64,000 nt of DNA. Origin: Arthrobacter sp. ZGTC412. GTDB taxonomy: Bacteria > Actinomycetota > Actinomycetes > Actinomycetales > Micrococcaceae. The notes beneath the pieces are model-generated. The model was not told the DNA's origin. It searched no databases and saw nothing but the letters and a program-made list of their open reading frames with translations. The position numbers and the translations under genes were made by a program. The DNA lies in NCBI RefSeq assembly GCF_002929215.1, contig NZ_PJII01000006.1, positions 62,001 to 126,000 of the forward strand, given 5' to 3'. Every line of letters begins with the position of its first letter. The first letter of the stretch is position 1. Shown here piece by piece: positions 36,603 through 44,657 of the stretch.

Positions 36603-37298
36603 TCAGGTCCTGCGCAGGGCCAGCACCTGATGGAAGGTGGTGGTGGCTTCGACGTGCCAGCCCGGGGGAGCGAGGACGGTCAATTCGGACGGCGTGTAGC
36701 TCCTGCGGATGGACGTCAGTCCGTCCACCCGGATGTAGGAATGGGGAAATGGCAGGGCTGCGGCTGCGAAGAGCGCGTACGCGGCGGGGCTGCGCCTCAG
36801 GTCGTTGTGCAGCACTTTCCTGGTGGAAAGGACTAGCGAGTCGGCGAGCAACTGCTGGAGTTCGTCCGCCGAGAGGTGGTGCAGGACGTGGTTTGAAATG
36901 ACGAAGTCGTAGCGAGCGCCCTCCCGGACAAGATCGGCGCTGTGCGCCTGCCGGAACTCGACACCAGGTATGGGCAGGCGTCCCCGCGCGTAGGCGGTCG
37001 CCCGTGCATCAGGGTCTATGCCGGTGATCCGGAGCGGAAGTCCGTCACGGCGGGCCCAGCGCGCCAGCAGCTGCGCAAGGTCGCCCCCACCGGAGCCGAT
37101 GTCCAACAGCGTGACTGGAGTATTATTCACGGCCAGGGACGGACGAAGCTCCCGCACGTAGAGCCTCCGCCACCCGGACAGTGCGCGGTTGATCACTCCG
37201 AACTGGCGGTAGGTGTTCTGCAGGCGCCGGGCGTCGCAGTCCGGGGCGTCCATCAGTTCCGCGGCGTCGACAGCGCGCTTCCGCATCAGCAGGTCCAA
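36603..37298 (-). CDS. class I SAM methyltransferase of the PKS cluster
   Basis: This 231-residue protein has SAM motif I LLDIGSGGGDL at 64-74, motif II ITGIDPDARA, and the motif near YDFVISNHVLHHLSADE that is typical of UbiE/small-molecule methyltransferases. The PKS gene ends five bases upstream and the FAD gene starts one base downstream, so the three are one operon. TTG 37298 keeps the spacing to the PKS stop; ATG 37286 is an equally possible start. It could O- or C-methylate the phenolic polyketide; the substrate is unknown. Confidence 0.8.
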   Translation of the reverse strand: MDLLMRKRAVDAAELMDAPDCDARRLQNTYRQFGVINRALSGWRRLYVRELRPSLAVNNTPVTLLDIGSGGGDLAQLLARWARRDGLPLRITGIDPDARATAYARGRLPIPGVEFRQAHSADLVREGARYDFVISNHVLHHLSADELQQLLADSLVLSTRKVLHNDLRRSPAAYALFAAAALPFPHSYIRVDGLTSIRRSYTPSELTVLAPPGWHVEATTTFHQVLALRRT

Positions 37299-37303
37299 GG
37301 GGC

Positions 37304-38494
37304 TCAGGCTACGGGTACTTCTGCCGCGGCGCGTCCGGGCGCCTGACCCATTTCTGCGGCCACAGCCTGGCGCAGTTTGGTGAACAGCGCAGTCTCCACC
37401 GTAAGTCCCGGGCCGAAGGCCATGGAGCAGATGCGTTCGTCCCCGTCCTCCGGGTCCTGTTCCAGGATGTGTTTGAGGACAAACAGCACTGTGGCGCTGC
37501 TCATGTTTCCGTAGTTGCGCAGGGTCTCGCGCGCCGGAACCAATTGCTCGTCCGTGAGGCCCAGCCGGGACTGGACTTTGTCCAGAATGCTCCGGCCACC
37601 GGGGTGGATGGCCCAGTGCCGGATCGACGTATAGGGGAGTGCCTCCAGTTCCGGGTCCCGGGCAAGGAGGGGCTGCAGGGCGCCCACGATGTGGTCATCA
37701 ATAATGTGCGGCACATAATTCCCCAGGATCATTTCGAATCCGTGGTCGCCGATGTTCCACGCCATCGCATCCTCACCGACCGGTGTGAGCACGGTTTCGA
37801 AGTGGTCAAGCTGGAGCAGCGACTTTTCCTCCGACCCGCTGCGTGCAGTGACGACGGCGGCCGCCGCACCATCGGCGAAAAGGGCTGAGCCCATGATGGT
37901 GTCCGGATCGTTTGAGGTGCGGACGTGCAGCGAGCACAGCTCGGCGCACACCACAAGGACAACGGCCTGCGGGTCAGCCTCGCAGAACAGTTTTGCGGCC
38001 CGGAGTGCGGGGAACGCTGCATAGCAGCCCATGAATCCCAGGTGGTAGCGCTGGACGGAAGGATCCAGGCCCAGCTCCCGGACGATTTTGTAGTCGGGGC
38101 CGGGGTTAAAAAAGCCGGTGCAGGACACGGTCACGAGATGAGTTATGTCAAGTAAATCCAGTTCCGGGGCGGCGTTGACCGCGGCACGGGCGGCTTCAAC
38201 AAAGAGTTTTGTCGCCTCGCGGCCGAAGACGTCGTTGCGGACCTTCGTGCTGGGATTCAGCAGCAAGCCGGTTGCAGGATCGAAGAACTGCGGATCGTCG
38301 GAGCGGAAATCCGTTGTGAGTTCGTCCACGGCGGTGAAGCGCGTGTCAATGGCAGCAGAATCGAAACAGGTATTGACCAGCCGTGAGCCGAGCCTCGTCA
38401 AACCTGGCTGGGCCGCAAACACGTCACGGGCTTCTGTCTGGATCAGTATCGTTTTCGGAACTGCAGTTTCTAGTGATCGCACATAGACCGTCAT
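37304..38494 (-). CDS. type III polyketide synthase
   Basis: A homodimeric chalcone-synthase-fold enzyme that condenses malonyl-CoA units onto an acyl starter. In 396 residues the catalytic triad is visible: C157 in FMGCYAAFPALR, H297 in WAIHPGG, and N330 in NYGNMSSA. VSCTGFFNPGPDYKIV marks the family. The product could be an alkylresorcinol, alkylpyrone or tetrahydroxynaphthalene; the active site cannot be read for chain length by eye. ATG 38494 gives the usual length, while the longer frame from 38545 adds a poorly conserved 17 residues. The methyltransferase and FAD genes follow in the same direction. Confidence 0.9.
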   Translation of the reverse strand: MTVYVRSLETAVPKTILIQTEARDVFAAQPGLTRLGSRLVNTCFDSAAIDTRFTAVDELTTDFRSDDPQFFDPATGLLLNPSTKVRNDVFGREATKLFVEAARAAVNAAPELDLLDITHLVTVSCTGFFNPGPDYKIVRELGLDPSVQRYHLGFMGCYAAFPALRAAKLFCEADPQAVVLVVCAELCSLHVRTSNDPDTIMGSALFADGAAAAVVTARSGSEEKSLLQLDHFETVLTPVGEDAMAWNIGDHGFEMILGNYVPHIIDDHIVGALQPLLARDPELEALPYTSIRHWAIHPGGRSILDKVQSRLGLTDEQLVPARETLRNYGNMSSATVLFVLKHILEQDPEDGDERICSMAFGPGLTVETALFTKLRQAVAAEMGQAPGRAAAEVPVA

Positions 38495-38632
38495 TGACTC
38501 ATTCTTAACGAGCGCCCGGAATAAGACAATGACCTGCGGATTCATGGATTTCGGCTGAAGCCGCAGGGGCGCCGATTACTTGCTTGCCAGTGGGCACGTT
38601 CCGGCCCCTCCCGGGCCCACTCCCAAACGCCG

Positions 38633-38646
38633 ATAATCTACATTAT
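38633..38646. promoter_or_regulatory. AT-rich palindrome upstream of the PKS operon, possible operator
   Basis: The sequence ATAAT-CTAC-ATTAT stands out in a GC-rich region and lies about 140 bases before the PKS start. A TTGACA hexamer overlaps its end on the minus strand (38651-38646). No matching -10 at 17 bases was found, so it is an operator candidate only. Confidence 0.35.
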
Positions 38647-38679
38647 GTCAAGTAAAGTCGAAGGGGCCCTCCCCGCGGG

Positions 38680-38829
38680 TCAGCGACGCGGCCCGATCCC
38701 AGCGCCCACAACAGCGCCAACGCCCAGTCCCAGGGCGAAACCAAAAAAGGGACTGTCGAAGACAGCAAGGCCCAAAGTGATTCCGATTGCGGCACCCACG
38801 AGGCAGCAAATCCAAAGCGGTTTATTCAT
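38680..38829 (-). CDS. 49-residue membrane protein, possible
   Basis: This unassigned frame reads MNKPLWICCLVGAAIGITL followed by a short polar turn (FDSPF) and a second helix rich in Gly (FGFALGLGVGAVVGAGIG), then PRR. Two hydrophobic helices with Gly-zipper spacing look like a real small membrane protein. TAGCAT lies eight bases before ATG 38829 and could start a leaderless mRNA, though the spacing is one base longer than elsewhere in the window. It sits between the PKS operon and the VOC gene on the same strand. Function unknown. Confidence 0.5.
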   Translation of the reverse strand: MNKPLWICCLVGAAIGITLGLAVFDSPFFGFALGLGVGAVVGAGIGPRR

Positions 38830-38910
38830 CGGACCCGATGCTACCGCCAGGACGTCCGGGAGCAGCGCCCGGACCGGAGCGAATATTCAGACACGAGCAC
38901 TGCGCCGACG

Positions 38911-39384
38911 TCAGCCGTCGTACGCCTTCTGCAGCTCTCCGATGTCCAGCTTTCGCATTCCCAGCATCGCCTGCATCGCCCGTTGCGAACCTTGCGGATC
39001 AGGCCCAGCAATCAGGGAACTCAGTACAGACGGAACGATCTGCCAGGACACTCCGAAGCGGTCCTTGAGCCAGCCGCACATGCTTTCACTGCCGCCGTCG
39101 GTCAGTGCTGTCCAGTAGCGGTCCACAGCGTCCTGGTCCTCGCAATCAACCACAAACGAAACGGCCTCAGTGAAACTGGAACCCCTCGCACCATTCAGCG
39201 CCGTGAAACCGCGGCCCTCCAACTCGAACTCGACGGCGATCGCCTGGCCTGCCGGACCGGGCGCATCTTCGCCAAAGCGAGAAACGTTCAGTATCTTCGA
39301 ATCATCAAACACCGTGGTGTAGAACTGTGCGGCCTCTTCCGCCTGGTTCTCGAACCAGAGGCATGTCCCGATGGTGCGTGCCAT
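38911..39384 (-). CDS. VOC/PhnB-like protein (3-dmu-9_3-mt type)
   Basis: The 157-residue product belongs to the vicinal oxygen chelate superfamily of the PhnB/3-demethylubiquinone methyltransferase-like branch: GTCLWFENQAEEAAQFYTTV at the start, AVEFELEGRGFTALNGARG, the SFVVDCEDQDAVDRYWTAL strand-helix and DRFGVSWQIVPSVL. Proteins of this branch are often called methyltransferases, but usually no such activity is shown. ATG 39384 is preceded by GGAAGGGAG; the longer frame lacks support. A second VOC gene follows on the same strand. Confidence 0.8.
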   Translation of the reverse strand: MARTIGTCLWFENQAEEAAQFYTTVFDDSKILNVSRFGEDAPGPAGQAIAVEFELEGRGFTALNGARGSSFTEAVSFVVDCEDQDAVDRYWTALTDGGSESMCGWLKDRFGVSWQIVPSVLSSLIAGPDPQGSQRAMQAMLGMRKLDIGELQKAYDG

Positions 39385-39453
39385 AGTGCTCCCTTCCGGC
39401 TTGAGCCTAGTGCTGCAGCCACGGCTGGACAATCGACATCAGGCGCAGGGGTT

Positions 39454-39852
39454 TCAGGCGCCTGGCCCTCCGGGGGCCGGTTGTCCTGTCGCCAGCTGGC
39501 TGACGAGCCCCAGCGTATTGCCCTCGCTGTCCCGGATAAATGCCATCCACTCATCCGTACCTGCCGGACCAAGGCGGCCGTCCGTGTGGCTGTAGATCAC
39601 ATGCGGCGCATCCACCACCTCCACTCCCCTGCCCTGGAGTTCGTCCACGGACGCCCTGACATCGGGAACCTGGAAGTACAGAAGAGCCCGCGGGGCGCCC
39701 GGTTCCAGCAGCAGCCGCACGCCCCCAAGATCGAAGAAGACAAGACCGGGCGGATCGAACACCGCAGTGGGTTGCACCGCCAGCAGTTCGGCGTAAAAAT
39801 CAGACGCCCGTCGGAGATCTTCCGCGTGCTGGGCAACCTGGATCAACCGCAT
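39454..39852 (-). CDS. VOC-family (glyoxalase/bleomycin-resistance-like) protein
   Basis: The 132-residue protein has two beta-alpha-beta-beta-beta modules: IQVAQHAEDLRRASDFYAEL with its metal His, FFDLGGVRLLLEP, then YFQVPDVRASVDELQGRG and FIRDSEGNTLGLV with the terminal Glu/Asp position. It could be a dioxygenase, an isomerase or a binding protein. ATG 39852 has AAGGCGG upstream. It lies 69 bases upstream of the other VOC gene in the same direction, which suggests a two-gene unit. Confidence 0.8.
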   Translation of the reverse strand: MRLIQVAQHAEDLRRASDFYAELLAVQPTAVFDPPGLVFFDLGGVRLLLEPGAPRALLYFQVPDVRASVDELQGRGVEVVDAPHVIYSHTDGRLGPAGTDEWMAFIRDSEGNTLGLVSQLATGQPAPGGPGA

Positions 39853-39953
39853 GGTTCCGCCTTCCTTTTCCCGGTTTGTCCATCCTGCTCAAACATCAAG
39901 GGACGGGCAAGGGGCTGCACCGGCGCCCCCTTCCCATTGCTAGGCTCGAAACC

Positions 39954-40355
39954 ATGACGCCTTCCATTCCGCGGCCCCTTCCTGCATCCCCCGGGCGGCA
40001 CATAGCAGCCGCCGCCATAGCCGACACCGTGCTGATCCTGGTGTTCGCCGCCGTCGGACGTGATGCCCACCAGCGCGGCGACGTGGTTACCGGCGTCCTG
40101 CAGACCGCCTGGCCCTTTCTGGCCGGGGCAGCGCTTGGATGGCTTGCTGCAAGGGCATGGCGGAACCCGCTGTCCGTCAGCCGGACCGGGCTGGCGGTAT
40201 GGCTTGGAGCCCTGGCGGGTGGCATGGTGCTCCGGCTACTGACCGGACAGACCGTGGTGCTGCCGTTTATCATCGTGGCATTGCTGAGCCTGGGGCTGCT
40301 GCTGGTGGGGTGGCGGCTGGCATGGGCAGGGGTCAGGCGGCTGAGGAGCGCCTGA
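39954..40355 (+). CDS. DUF3054 membrane protein
   Basis: The 133-residue actinobacterial membrane protein has four helices: AAAAIADTVLILVFAAVGR, TAWPFLAGAALGWLAA, GLAVWLGALAGGMVLRLL and VLPFIIVALLSLGLLLVGW. The family (DUF3054) has no known function. ATG 39954 follows TAGGCT by seven bases (39941-39946), the leaderless pattern. The longer frame from 39876 begins within the divergent promoter region. Confidence 0.8.
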   Translation: MTPSIPRPLPASPGRHIAAAAIADTVLILVFAAVGRDAHQRGDVVTGVLQTAWPFLAGAALGWLAARAWRNPLSVSRTGLAVWLGALAGGMVLRLLTGQTVVLPFIIVALLSLGLLLVGWRLAWAGVRRLRSA

Positions 40356-40472
40356 GAAGTTAGCTTGGGTGGCTGGAGGGCCGGCTGCCAGCGCGCCCGG
40401 ATGTAATAGGCTGGCAGCACTGAAAAGCTTGCCGGGCCCTGCTACGGCGCAACAGATCCGGAAGGATTTATC

Positions 40473-40751
40473 GTGATCACCGCATTCGTTCTGATCAAGA
40501 CCGACGCTGCCCGTATTCCTGAAACGGCTGAGGAGATCTCAGCGATCGAGGGCATTAGCGAGGTGTACTCCGTTACGGGCGAATGGGACCTGATCGCAGT
40601 GGCAAGGGTGCCCCGGCATGAGGACCTGGCGGACGTGATTGCGGACCGCCTGTCCAAGGTGCCCGCAGTGGTCCACACAACAACGCACATCGCGTTCCGC
40701 GCCTACTCCCAGCACGATCTGGACGCAGCCTTCGCCCTGGGCTTCGAGTAG
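40473..40751 (+). CDS. stand-alone Lrp/AsnC ligand-binding (RAM) domain protein
   Basis: The 92-residue product is an effector domain without the helix-turn-helix: MITAFVLIKTDAARIPETAE, then EVYSVTGEWDLIAVARVPRHEDL and VPAVVHTTTHIAF. Such stand-alone RAM proteins bind amino acids and often form decamers; some modulate full-length Lrp proteins. GGAAGGA lies eight bases before GTG 40473. It is convergent with trpD after only ten bases, so an amino-acid sensing link is possible but not shown. Confidence 0.85.
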   Translation: MITAFVLIKTDAARIPETAEEISAIEGISEVYSVTGEWDLIAVARVPRHEDLADVIADRLSKVPAVVHTTTHIAFRAYSQHDLDAAFALGFE

Positions 40752-40761
40752 TAGCCGGGAA

Positions 40762-41820
40762 TCACCGGCGGGTCAGCGACACCCATTTCTCCAGGACCGC
40801 TGCGGCAGCGCCCGAACCAATCGATTCGGCTGCACGGCTGAATGCCTTCTGCATGCGGTCGAGGAACGGACCGTCTGCACTGGTGTCGAATGCAACGAGG
40901 CCGGCGGCGGCATTTAGGAGGACGGCATCGCGTGCCGCACCTTCCTTGCCCGCGAGAACCTCGCGGACCACGGCGGCGTTGGCCTGCGCATCCCCGCCGC
41001 GGAGCTGCTCCACGGTTGCCGGTTTGATCCCAAGGTCCGCCGGCGAGAAGGTCAACTCAGACACAGCGCCGTCGCGGATCTCCCAGACGGTTGAGGGACC
41101 CGTGGTGGTCAGTTCGTCGAGCCCATCATTTCCGCGGAACACAAGGCCACGGCTCCCGCGCTGGGCCAGGACACCCGCCACCAGCGGCGCCATCCTGGCG
41201 TTGGCAACACCCACTGCGGAGGCCTGGACCTTGGCCGGGTTGGTCAGCGGGCCGAGGAAGTTGAAGGCTGTGGGTATGGCCAGCTCCTTCCGCGGCACGG
41301 CGGTGTGGCGGAAGGACGGATGGAACACCTGGGCGAAGCAGAACGTGATTCCTGCCTCCTCCGCGTTGCGCGTCACCTGTTCTATGGACAGGTCAAGGCG
41401 AACCCCCAGGGCTTCCAGCACATCTGCCGAACCGGACGACGACGACGCCGCCCGGTTGCCGTGCTTAACCACCTTGGCGCCTGCTCCGGCAGCCACCAGC
41501 GCCGCCATGGTGGAGATGTTGACGGTGTTCAATTGGTCACCGCCCGTCCCGACGATGTCCAGCTTCTCACCCGAAATTGAGACTGGATTAGCATGGGCAA
41601 GCATGGCATCCACCAGGCCGGAGAGCTCCTCAACGGTTTCTCCCTTGGCCCTAAGGGCAACCAGGAATCCCGCGATCTGGGCGGGCGTCGCTTCCCCGGA
41701 CATGATGGTGTCCATGGCCCAGGCGGTGCTGTCCGCCGTGAGGTCCTTGCCGTTGATCAATGCCGAGATCAGCCGCGGCCAGGTGTTGCCCGCCGACGCT
41801 GCAGATGCCTGTGAAGTCAC
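40762..41820 (-). CDS. trpD: anthranilate phosphoribosyltransferase TrpD
   Basis: TrpD transfers phosphoribose to anthranilate in tryptophan synthesis. The 352 residues have [14 protein letters not shown], the [18 protein letters not shown] motif that binds PRPP, and a helical N-terminal domain starting [20 protein letters not shown]. It stands alone here, away from other trp genes, as in many actinobacteria. TAGCAT on the minus strand is six bases before GTG 41820, so the transcript is leaderless and no trp leader peptide is seen. Confidence 0.93.
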   Translation of the reverse strand: MTSQASAASAGNTWPRLISALINGKDLTADSTAWAMDTIMSGEATPAQIAGFLVALRAKGETVEELSGLVDAMLAHANPVSISGEKLDIVGTGGDQLNTVNISTMAALVAAGAGAKVVKHGNRAASSSSGSADVLEALGVRLDLSIEQVTRNAEEAGITFCFAQVFHPSFRHTAVPRKELAIPTAFNFLGPLTNPAKVQASAVGVANARMAPLVAGVLAQRGSRGLVFRGNDGLDELTTTGPSTVWEIRDGAVSELTFSPADLGIKPATVEQLRGGDAQANAAVVREVLAGKEGAARDAVLLNAAAGLVAFDTSADGPFLDRMQKAFSRAAESIGSGAAAAVLEKWVSLTRR

Positions 41821-41931
41821 CTACTGATGCTATCGAGGGTGGCCGGGACTGACCAATGTGAACAGGCGCGGGAACTTTTTGGTGCGATTTCGCGTCTTTG
41901 TAGAAAAAGTCCTCCGAAAAGGCGGTTTGCG

Positions 41932-41961
41932 TTGGGCAGCACGGACTTTTACAGACATAAT
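41932..41961 (+). promoter_or_regulatory. promoter of the ctaE-qcrCAB operon (leaderless)
   Basis: TTGGGC (41932-41937), an 18-base spacer and CATAAT (41956-41961) end six bases before the GTG at 41968. The start codon would be the first transcribed base or near it, giving a leaderless mRNA. Confidence 0.5.
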
Positions 41962-41967
41962 GTCTAT

Positions 41968-42606
41968 GTGACATCTGCGACCCATGCCCCCAGTTCCCCG
42001 GCGCACCCCACGCTGAACCGCCCCAATATGGTTTCCGTTGGAACCGTAGTGTGGCTGTCCAGTGAGTTGATGTTCTTCGCCGGTCTCTTCGCCATGTACT
42101 TCACTCTGCGCTCAACGAGCGGTGAGATGTGGGCGGCTGAGACAGCCAAGCTCAACTTCCCCTTTGCGCTCGTCAACACGATCGTCCTCGTGGCAAGTTC
42201 GTTTACTTGCCAGATGGGCGTCTTCGCCGCCGAGCGGCTGCAGCCGCGCCGAACCGGAGGGGCCTTCCAGTTCGCCCGCTGGGGCATGAACGAGTGGTTT
42301 ACCTTGACCTTCCTCATGGGGGCGTTCTTCGTTGCCGGCCAGGCCACGGAATACGCGATGCTGGTTTCCGAGCACGTCTCGCTCTCCTCCAACGCCTACG
42401 GTTCCGCCTTCTACATGACGACCGGTTTCCACGGCCTCCACGTGATCGGCGGCCTGGTGGCCTTCCTCCTGATCATGGGCCGTTCCTTTGCCGCGAAGAA
42501 GTTCGGGCACTTTGAGGCAACGTCCGCAATTGTCACCTCGTACTACTGGCACTTCGTGGATGTCGTCTGGATCGGCCTCTTCCTGGTCATCTACGTACTC
42601 AAGTAG
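41968..42606 (+). CDS. ctaE: cytochrome c oxidase subunit III CtaE
   Basis: CtaE is the non-catalytic third subunit of the aa3 oxidase. The 212-residue, five-helix form begins [20 protein letters not shown], and has [34 protein letters not shown] near the end. Length matches the short actinobacterial CtaE. GTG 41968 sits right after a -10-like box, so the mRNA is leaderless; the longer upstream frame has no support. It heads ctaE-qcrC-qcrA-qcrB, the conserved bcc-aa3 gene order. Confidence 0.95.
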   Translation: MTSATHAPSSPAHPTLNRPNMVSVGTVVWLSSELMFFAGLFAMYFTLRSTSGEMWAAETAKLNFPFALVNTIVLVASSFTCQMGVFAAERLQPRRTGGAFQFARWGMNEWFTLTFLMGAFFVAGQATEYAMLVSEHVSLSSNAYGSAFYMTTGFHGLHVIGGLVAFLLIMGRSFAAKKFGHFEATSAIVTSYYWHFVDVVWIGLFLVIYVLK

Positions 42607-42692
42607 CCAGCTTTGATTCTTTTTCTACAAGAGGCAGAATTTCAGGTAGCGGCTCCAGGAGCCGGCGCAGGATCGAATAAAGGAACCACCAC

Positions 42693-43481
42693 GTGAAGGC
42701 ACTCTCGCAAAAGCGGCGTCACCCACTGGCAGCAATCGCGCTGCTTCTGATGGGGCTCCTCATCACTGGTGGGCTGTACGCCGTGGCCACCACCGTCAAC
42801 GAGGCCAAGGCTTCCACCACCACCTTCAGCGCAACTGACGCAGAGGAGGGCGGCAAGCTCTTCGCCGCCAACTGCGCCACCTGCCATGGCATGGGTGCCA
42901 GCGGTTCCAAGGATGGCCCCTCCCTGGTCGGCGTGGGCGCCGCAGCTGTTGATTTCCAGGTGGGAACCGGCCGCATGCCGATGCAGATGAACGGCCCCCA
43001 GGCCCTGGAGAAGCCCGCTCAATTCAATGACGAACAGACCCACCAGCTTGCAGCATATGTTGCTTCGCTGGGTGCCGGCCCGGCGATCCCTGAGGAAAGC
43101 CTGCTCGACGAAAAGGGCGACGCAGCCGCCGGTGGCGAACTCTTCCGCACCAACTGCGCCATGTGCCACAACGCTGCTGCCGCGGGCGGCGCGCTGACCC
43201 GGGGCAAGTTCGCCCCCGCCTTGGCAGACACATCCGGCAAGCACATCTACGAGGCCATGGCCACCGGTCCGCAGAACATGCCGGTTTTCAGCGACTCCAA
43301 CATCACGCCTGAAGGCAAGCGCGACATCATTACCTTCCTGAAGCAGATCGAAAGCAGCGGCTCCCCCGGCGGCGCCGACCTGGGTTCACTCGGCCCCGTG
43401 GCCGAGGGCCTGTTCGTCTGGATCGCAGGCCTCGGCGTCATCATCGCTTTCACCATCTGGCTGACCTCGCGGACGTCCTAG
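42693..43481 (+). CDS. qcrC: di-haem cytochrome c subunit QcrC
   Basis: QcrC carries electrons from the bc1 part to oxidase in the bcc-aa3 supercomplex, replacing soluble cytochrome c. The 262-residue protein has an N-terminal membrane anchor/signal, two haem sites CATCH (C61, C64, H65) and CAMCH (C155, C158, H159), Met-containing partner strands, and a C-terminal helix near 235-257. AAAGGA precedes GTG 42693. A small hairpin lies in the 100-base gap before qcrA. Confidence 0.95.
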   Translation: MKALSQKRRHPLAAIALLLMGLLITGGLYAVATTVNEAKASTTTFSATDAEEGGKLFAANCATCHGMGASGSKDGPSLVGVGAAAVDFQVGTGRMPMQMNGPQALEKPAQFNDEQTHQLAAYVASLGAGPAIPEESLLDEKGDAAAGGELFRTNCAMCHNAAAAGGALTRGKFAPALADTSGKHIYEAMATGPQNMPVFSDSNITPEGKRDIITFLKQIESSGSPGGADLGSLGPVAEGLFVWIAGLGVIIAFTIWLTSRTS

Positions 43482-43508
43482 GACCTCCGCGGACCACTGC
43501 ACAAACTT

Positions 43509-43526
43509 CTGCTGATCCGTCAGCAG
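43509..43526 (+). terminator. small hairpin between qcrC and qcrA
   Basis: CTGCTGA-TCCG-TCAGCAG is followed by TTTGATATT. It could be a weak terminator or processing site that sets the relative amounts of QcrC and QcrA. The stem is only seven base pairs. Confidence 0.4.
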
Positions 43527-43583
43527 TTTGATATTAGAAACTAACCCGGCACCCGCCGGGACGAGAGAAGGATGAGGCGAATT

Positions 43584-44657
43584 ATGGGCAACCATAGTGA
43601 CGGCAGTCCGAGCCACTCGGGCACCGTAGCTACGGCTGGTCAGAATGAGGTGGAGAAGTTCCAGGACCCTGGAATTCCTCCGCACCGTTTGCGCCTGGCT
43701 GACACGGACCCGAAGGCCGCCAAGCGGGCAGAACGGCAGGTCGCCTTACTATTTGGCATCTCTGTTGTTGGAACCCTGATCTTCCTGGTGGCGTACTTTG
43801 CCATTGATCTGGGCGGTGCAGATTCAACCATTGCCAACATCCGGCTCCAGAACATGCTGCTGGGCCTTGGCACGGCATTCGCAATGCTCGGCATCGGTAC
43901 CGGCATCGTCCACTGGGCCAAGGCCCTGATGCCGGACCATGAAGTCTCCGAAGAACGCCACGCGATCCGCTACGAAGAGGACCGCCAGGCGGCAGTCCGG
44001 ATCGTTGACGACATCGTTGAAGAGACGGGAATCAAGCGCCGTCCGCTGATCCGGAACACCCTTCTGGGTGCAGTTGCGCTTGCGCCACTGCCGGCAGTTG
44101 CCATCTTCGGCGACCTCGGTCCGCGCCCTGACAACAAGCTGTCCCACACCATGTGGGCACCCGCGGAAGGCAAGCTCAAGCGCCTCGCCCGTGACCCTGA
44201 CGGAACCCCCATCAAGGCCTCGGACGTCACCATCGGTTCTGCATTCCACGTCATCCCGGAAGGCCTGAACGAACTTCACGAAGGCAAGCTCAACGAGAAG
44301 GCCAAGGCCGTTGTGCTGCTCATGCGCCTGGATCCGGAATCGCTGAACCCCTCCGCGGGCCGCGAGGACTGGGGCTACAACGGCATTGTTGCCTACTCCA
44401 AGATCTGCACCCACGTTGGTTGCCCCGTTGCTCTGTACGAGCAGCAGACGCACCACCTGCTGTGCCCGTGCCACCAGTCCACCTTTGACCTCACGCAAGA
44501 GTGCAAGGTGATCTTCGGCCCCGCCAGCCGTCCTCTCCCCCAGCTGCCCATCGCAGTTGATGACGAGGGCTACCTGGTCGCCACCAGCGACTTCAAAGAA
44601 CCTGTAGGACCAAGTTACTGGGAGCGTGATATGCATGAGCGCAGCATCAACAGCTGA
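43584..44657 (+). CDS. qcrA: Rieske iron-sulfur subunit QcrA
   Basis: QcrA transfers electrons from menaquinol to cytochrome c1-like QcrC. The 357-residue form has three N-terminal membrane segments rather than one, as expected in actinobacteria. Rieske ligands are C275 and H277 in CTHVGC, and C294 and H297 in CPCHQS; C280 and C296 form the disulfide. Start ATG 43584 is chosen because GATGAGG is six bases upstream; ATG 43572 is four codons earlier with almost no spacing. qcrB overlaps its 3' end by 23 bases. Confidence 0.94.
   Translation: MGNHSDGSPSHSGTVATAGQNEVEKFQDPGIPPHRLRLADTDPKAAKRAERQVALLFGISVVGTLIFLVAYFAIDLGGADSTIANIRLQNMLLGLGTAFAMLGIGTGIVHWAKALMPDHEVSEERHAIRYEEDRQAAVRIVDDIVEETGIKRRPLIRNTLLGAVALAPLPAVAIFGDLGPRPDNKLSHTMWAPAEGKLKRLARDPDGTPIKASDVTIGSAFHVIPEGLNELHEGKLNEKAKAVVLLMRLDPESLNPSAGREDWGYNGIVAYSKICTHVGCPVALYEQQTHHLLCPCHQSTFDLTQECKVIFGPASRPLPQLPIAVDDEGYLVATSDFKEPVGPSYWERDMHERSINS

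Noticed and set aside
38645-39118. 157-codon + strand frame near the VOC gene
   Set aside because: Pro/Arg-rich translation typical of a shadow; it overlaps the VOC gene and the 49-residue frame.
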